DNA of 64,000 bases. Source: Rhododendron vialii. Its lineage: Eukaryota; Streptophyta; Magnoliopsida; Ericales; Ericaceae. The position numbers were made by a program, and so were the translations under genes. The first letter of the stretch is position 1, and the number at the start of each line of letters is the position of its first letter. The stretch lies in assembly GCF_030253575.1 (NCBI RefSeq), contig NC_080562.1:30583852-30647851 (forward strand), read 5' to 3'. Shown piece after piece: positions 60,182-64,000 of this stretch. The notes beneath the pieces were generated by a model. It saw nothing but the letters and a program-made list of their open reading frames with translations, did not search any database and had not been told where the DNA came from.

Positions 60182-63100
60182 CATAGCCATTTTGGCAGCA
60201 CATAGGTGAAGTGAAAGACATGTGTAGACAAACCAACCATTCAGTTAAAACTTACAAATGGTCACAGCACCCCATGAATCTGCTCAGAGAGAGAGGGAGA
60301 GCGTGCGCGAGAGAAAGAGAGTTTTGTGGTTCATTGAACAGGGGAACAAGATTGGGTATAACAATCTCGTTTATTCGCGGTTAAATTTTTGGGAGGGGGG
60401 TTTTGAGAGCATAGATCTCGTTTTGCTAAGGTTCTTATTTTTTAAATATTTATTTTCAACTTTACAAGACTAGTCACTCTCCCACAATACATCACATTTA
60501 ATTAAAAAAATAAGTACTTATTTTCCTCAACAGGACGGGAGAAGCGACAAAGAGAGGACATGATTGAAGGGTGAAATATTTTAAAGTGCGTTAAAAGTTC
60601 GGCAGTTTGTTTAATTTTTATAGAAGGTGAAATGAGGGGTTGGATAATGTACAATGGTGTCAAATACTTATTTTGCCCTTTCGGTTAAAAGTGATCAAAT
60701 CTTGCTGCCATAACCAATGCAACTACAGTACAATTTTATTTTTACATCAAAATAAAAACAGATGAGTTATGTATACATTTCCCCTACAAATCTACACAAT
60801 TTATTTTCCAGATCTGTGGAAAGGTTTGCAATCGTTGTTTCTGTTGGCAACCTAACCACAACTAAAGGGGCAGACAAAGGTGGGCCCCAAGGGGTATTTT
60901 GGTAATGTGGATATAATTTGGACACCTGAGGGGGCATCTAAAACTCATCCCCCACCAGTGGATATGCATATCGGAAGACAAACGCCGGATATCCTTTACC
61001 TGGATTTCTATATCCGGAAACATGTCCATATCCTGCTCTCATATGCACCAAACAAACAGGCCGTCAGGGAAACATGTGCAAACGAACAAGTATAGCTGCA
61101 TTTGTGAGCAAGAACACCCAAAGAATCTCATAATCGTACTACAAAACAATGCTATCCTCTACTGAAACTACGAGCTGAGAATGGACAAAGCAGCTATACT
61201 CTTCAAAAACTGTGGGGATGGCAATTACAAACAAGCAGCGAGTTCCCCAGTTTAAATGTGAATTGTAACTATGAAAAATTGACTAATTACACAACAGTAC
61301 GGGAAGACGAAGCCAGCGATAGAGAAACCAGTTGACATCGGTCGCTCCCAACTCAAATGAAATGCAGGTGAAACCGATAGGCAGCAGCCGCTATCACACA
61401 CACCCAAGAACCTCTAAAATATTGTCTCTCAACTTGTATACCGTCAATACGCCTCACGCCAACACCAAACCTGCAATATCCGTCGCAGTAGCTTTCAATA
61501 TCAAGAGGAGGTTTAATATACCGTTGAAAATTAGTGTAGAGGAAAACAACCCTGCCAGCACTTTCACTAAAACTTGGTTGCTCACAAATTAAAAATCTGC
61601 AGTGGCCCCAGAAGCTCACATGAATAACCAAATACTAGATGAATATGAAAGGAGCATGAAAAATAAAGAAAAAAGCACCAACTTCATGTTTGTATTGGAC
61701 TATATAATACAGGTAACCACATCAAATGTACGGTTAACACCATTATGGTCCAAACTAATAGCCATTGGATTTTTTTTTTGAAAATAATAGGCATTGGATT
61801 TTATGCCCCACAAAAGATGGGATATACGTTTTCCAAGGGGGATATTGTATCATTAATCCCCTCACTACTAGTCCAATAAGATTACATAACTTATAATATT
61901 ATATATCCCTTCACTACTAGTCCCATCAAACAAACAGGCCCTGAGGGTATGCTAAGCTAGAACTGCAGTTAGTTGAAAAGATTCGTTTATGCGTGGACAC
62001 AAAAAGGCACTGGAAAGGGCAGCCTAGTGCCATTCCATTCCTGTAACTCGACATGCCATTGCCATAATTACCTTCGATACAGGCTAAAATAAAGCAAAAA
62101 AAGAGAGATCCATTAAATCCCTTGAGGGGGACAGAAACCTTTGCATGCATGGATACTATTGCAGATTCAGAAAACCTAGAATGCCGCCACGCAGACAGTG
62201 CTTTTGGTAAATGCAAGACAGAGGAAGCTTCTATCTTTCAAGGTTCTAAATGAAAAAAGATTTTCCACTGGGGTTGTAAACAAAAGGTGAGGTGGATTGC
62301 TTGGTTTGAAGATAAGAGGTGAAGTTGGGTGTTTGGTTATAAGGTTAAGTAATGTTGGCTTTTGGATGGTGTTTGAAGGGGTTTATTGGAGAATGTCCAG
62401 GATTTCAGTTGTTTGATGGTTGTGGTAGTGGGTTATGGGATGTTGGGTGATGGAAGCACTAATTTTGGTGGAGGTTAGTTTTTGGGGATATGTGATAGGG
62501 GTGATTGGCTATGGGTAGAAGGTGAGGTGTAGGTCAAGTTGGATGATAAAATAGACAAACATTGTACCTAATTCTTTAGATGAAGCAATATTAAAACCCA
62601 ATTAGATGGTGTGACAAGTGGAATTTTGAAATATATTCACCATAACCTGAGCTAGGAGCAGCTTAGAAATGCGAAGCTACTTAATTACCATTTATCACTC
62701 AACGTCAACAACACCACGGAAAAAGTAAAGGGGGGTTTCCCAGCAATATGATGATAGGTGAATTCAGATCCATTTGGGAAACTGTAAGTCAAGCTCCCTT
62801 TGCCGCTCAGAAGCTAATGGAAGGAAGGTAATGCATATAGTCAGAAAATTAAAGAACATCCAATCCAGTGGGGTAGGCCCTTGTTAAAAACCTCTACGGC
62901 GGTTTGTCTAATTGTCCCTCAGATGTATGCATGAAAGCCTAACATCATCCCAAAGATTTATTACCTTACCGCAAGTATTGTGAAACCAAAAGAATATATC
63001 TAACATGGCCAAGGGTATGGATTTCGGGAGTAGGTACTTGCCACATCTCAGTTTTATGTAACAAACATATCCAAGGAAATAGTAGAATACGACTAGATTT

Positions 63101-64000
63101 TTTTCAGATACCATATTACCTCGTTGTAGGCAAAATGGTGTTTAAAAACTACTAGTGGTACAAATGCATAAATAGAATAAGGGGTTGTCTCAACTCTCAT
63201 GCATACTTATTATGCAATGGCAACTACTAATGCATATACTTAAATGGTGCATGTCCGGCCAGACATGTCAAACGCATCCTAAATCCTAGGGAAATCCCAA
63301 TCGCCCACCCTCCCATAGTGTCCACTAGATCTTAGGGAGTCAAATGGTAGCTCATATGAAGGCATAATCACATCACAACAAAGCACCACTTCAAACCTTA
63401 GAGCATAGATGTTCATGTACTGCCTATTAAAAAAGTCACAAACTAGTGAAGAGACCTTCGCTGAGAACACATTTGAAAAATAAAAAATACAGTAACCACT
63501 AAAACTTTAGCTCAACAGTCACTAAAAGTCTTTGTTGTGGATAGGTGGGTTTGTGTGATTAAGGGCCGGAGCATATTTAGGGGAAAGGTGGGTATTTTAT
63601 ATTGCAAGAGGGATGAAATAATATTTAGGGTGCACGATTTCTTCAATTAAGCTGTATGATTAGGTCAGAGACAGTGACTAACCCAAGGTGCAGGGCTATT
63701 TTGAGGCATCCTTCATATTAAGGAATCCAGGATTCAAATCAAATGAATATGTTGAAAGAATGAATGTCATTTGTAATCTTTCCCAGCCTAAAGGTGATTG
63801 CAACCAGAAGCTAACTGTATCTGAGATAGTTGCTGAGTAAAATACTTGTCTTAGAGGTTTGCTTTATTCCCATGTACTTCACGTTTGTTTAGCTAATAAT
63901 TACATCTACGCTGTTTCTCTTTTCGGAAGAATGTTTCAGGAGGATTTATATATCATGTTTCAGTGCTTTTGGTCGCCTTATTTGTGTAAACCGGGCTAGA
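60182..64000. other. Right end: no supportable gene
   Basis: A (GA)-rich stretch lies at 60285-60320 and G/T-rich low-complexity DNA at 62280-62540. CAAACAAACAGGCC is shared by sequences at about 61047 and 61926, suggesting repeat ends. One minus-strand open frame (61631-61353) looks weakly coding (for example LYTNFQRYIKPPLDIESYC) and could be an exon of a gene starting beyond the window, but I know no homologue and could not find partner exons. Other open frames here are short and unsupported. Confidence 0.3.

Noticed and set aside
1..64000. CRISPR array, bacterial operon or organelle DNA
   Set aside because: There are no regular spacer repeats, no prokaryotic gene layout, and genes have spliceosomal introns throughout.

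Overview
This window is nuclear DNA of a flowering plant, most likely a woody eudicot. The genes have many short exons with GT/AG introns, the proteins are plant-specific types, and the spaces between and inside genes are full of MITEs, LINEs, SINEs and a Helitron. The species cannot be fixed from the sequence. Five protein-coding genes can be assembled exon by exon.

Layout from left to right: (1) positions 1-459, a foldback MITE cut by the window edge. (2) 1582-5555 (+), five exons of a membrane-anchored GH5 endo-beta-mannanase close to MAN2. (3) 6738-7400 (-), a single-exon gene for a basic, probably nuclear plant protein of unknown function, with E2F-type sites just upstream of its TATA box. 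(4) 8400-12600, the 3' half of one LINE ORF2 cut open by at least four later insertions, followed by two related MITEs. (5) 15331-16185, a MULE-type element with a perfect 9-bp target duplication and a Stowaway-like MITE inside it, lying about 150 bp before the next start codon. (6) 16334-24723 (+), six exons of a PFU-class ubiquitin-conjugating enzyme; intron 1 holds a complete non-autonomous Helitron and intron 5 a LINE fragment. (7) 25940-26942 (-), a two-exon Bet v 1/MLP-type gene. (8) 28446-56923 (-), 23 exons of the vacuolar two-pore channel TPC1, about 28.5 kb long because its introns carry MITEs, a hAT element with target duplication, TRIM-like pieces, SINE and LINE fragments and tandem duplications. 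(9) 57143-64000, repeats and no gene I can support.

The genes do not form a pathway. MAN2 acts on cell-wall or Golgi mannan, the E2 in ubiquitin transfer, the Bet v 1 protein probably in ligand binding, and TPC1 in vacuolar cation flux. I found no previously unknown multi-gene system. The points most worth a second look are the TPC1 filter-II and luminal calcium-sensor substitutions, the E2F-type palindrome in front of an uncharacterised gene, the Helitron with exact termini, the MULE at the E2 promoter and the nested transposon stack.
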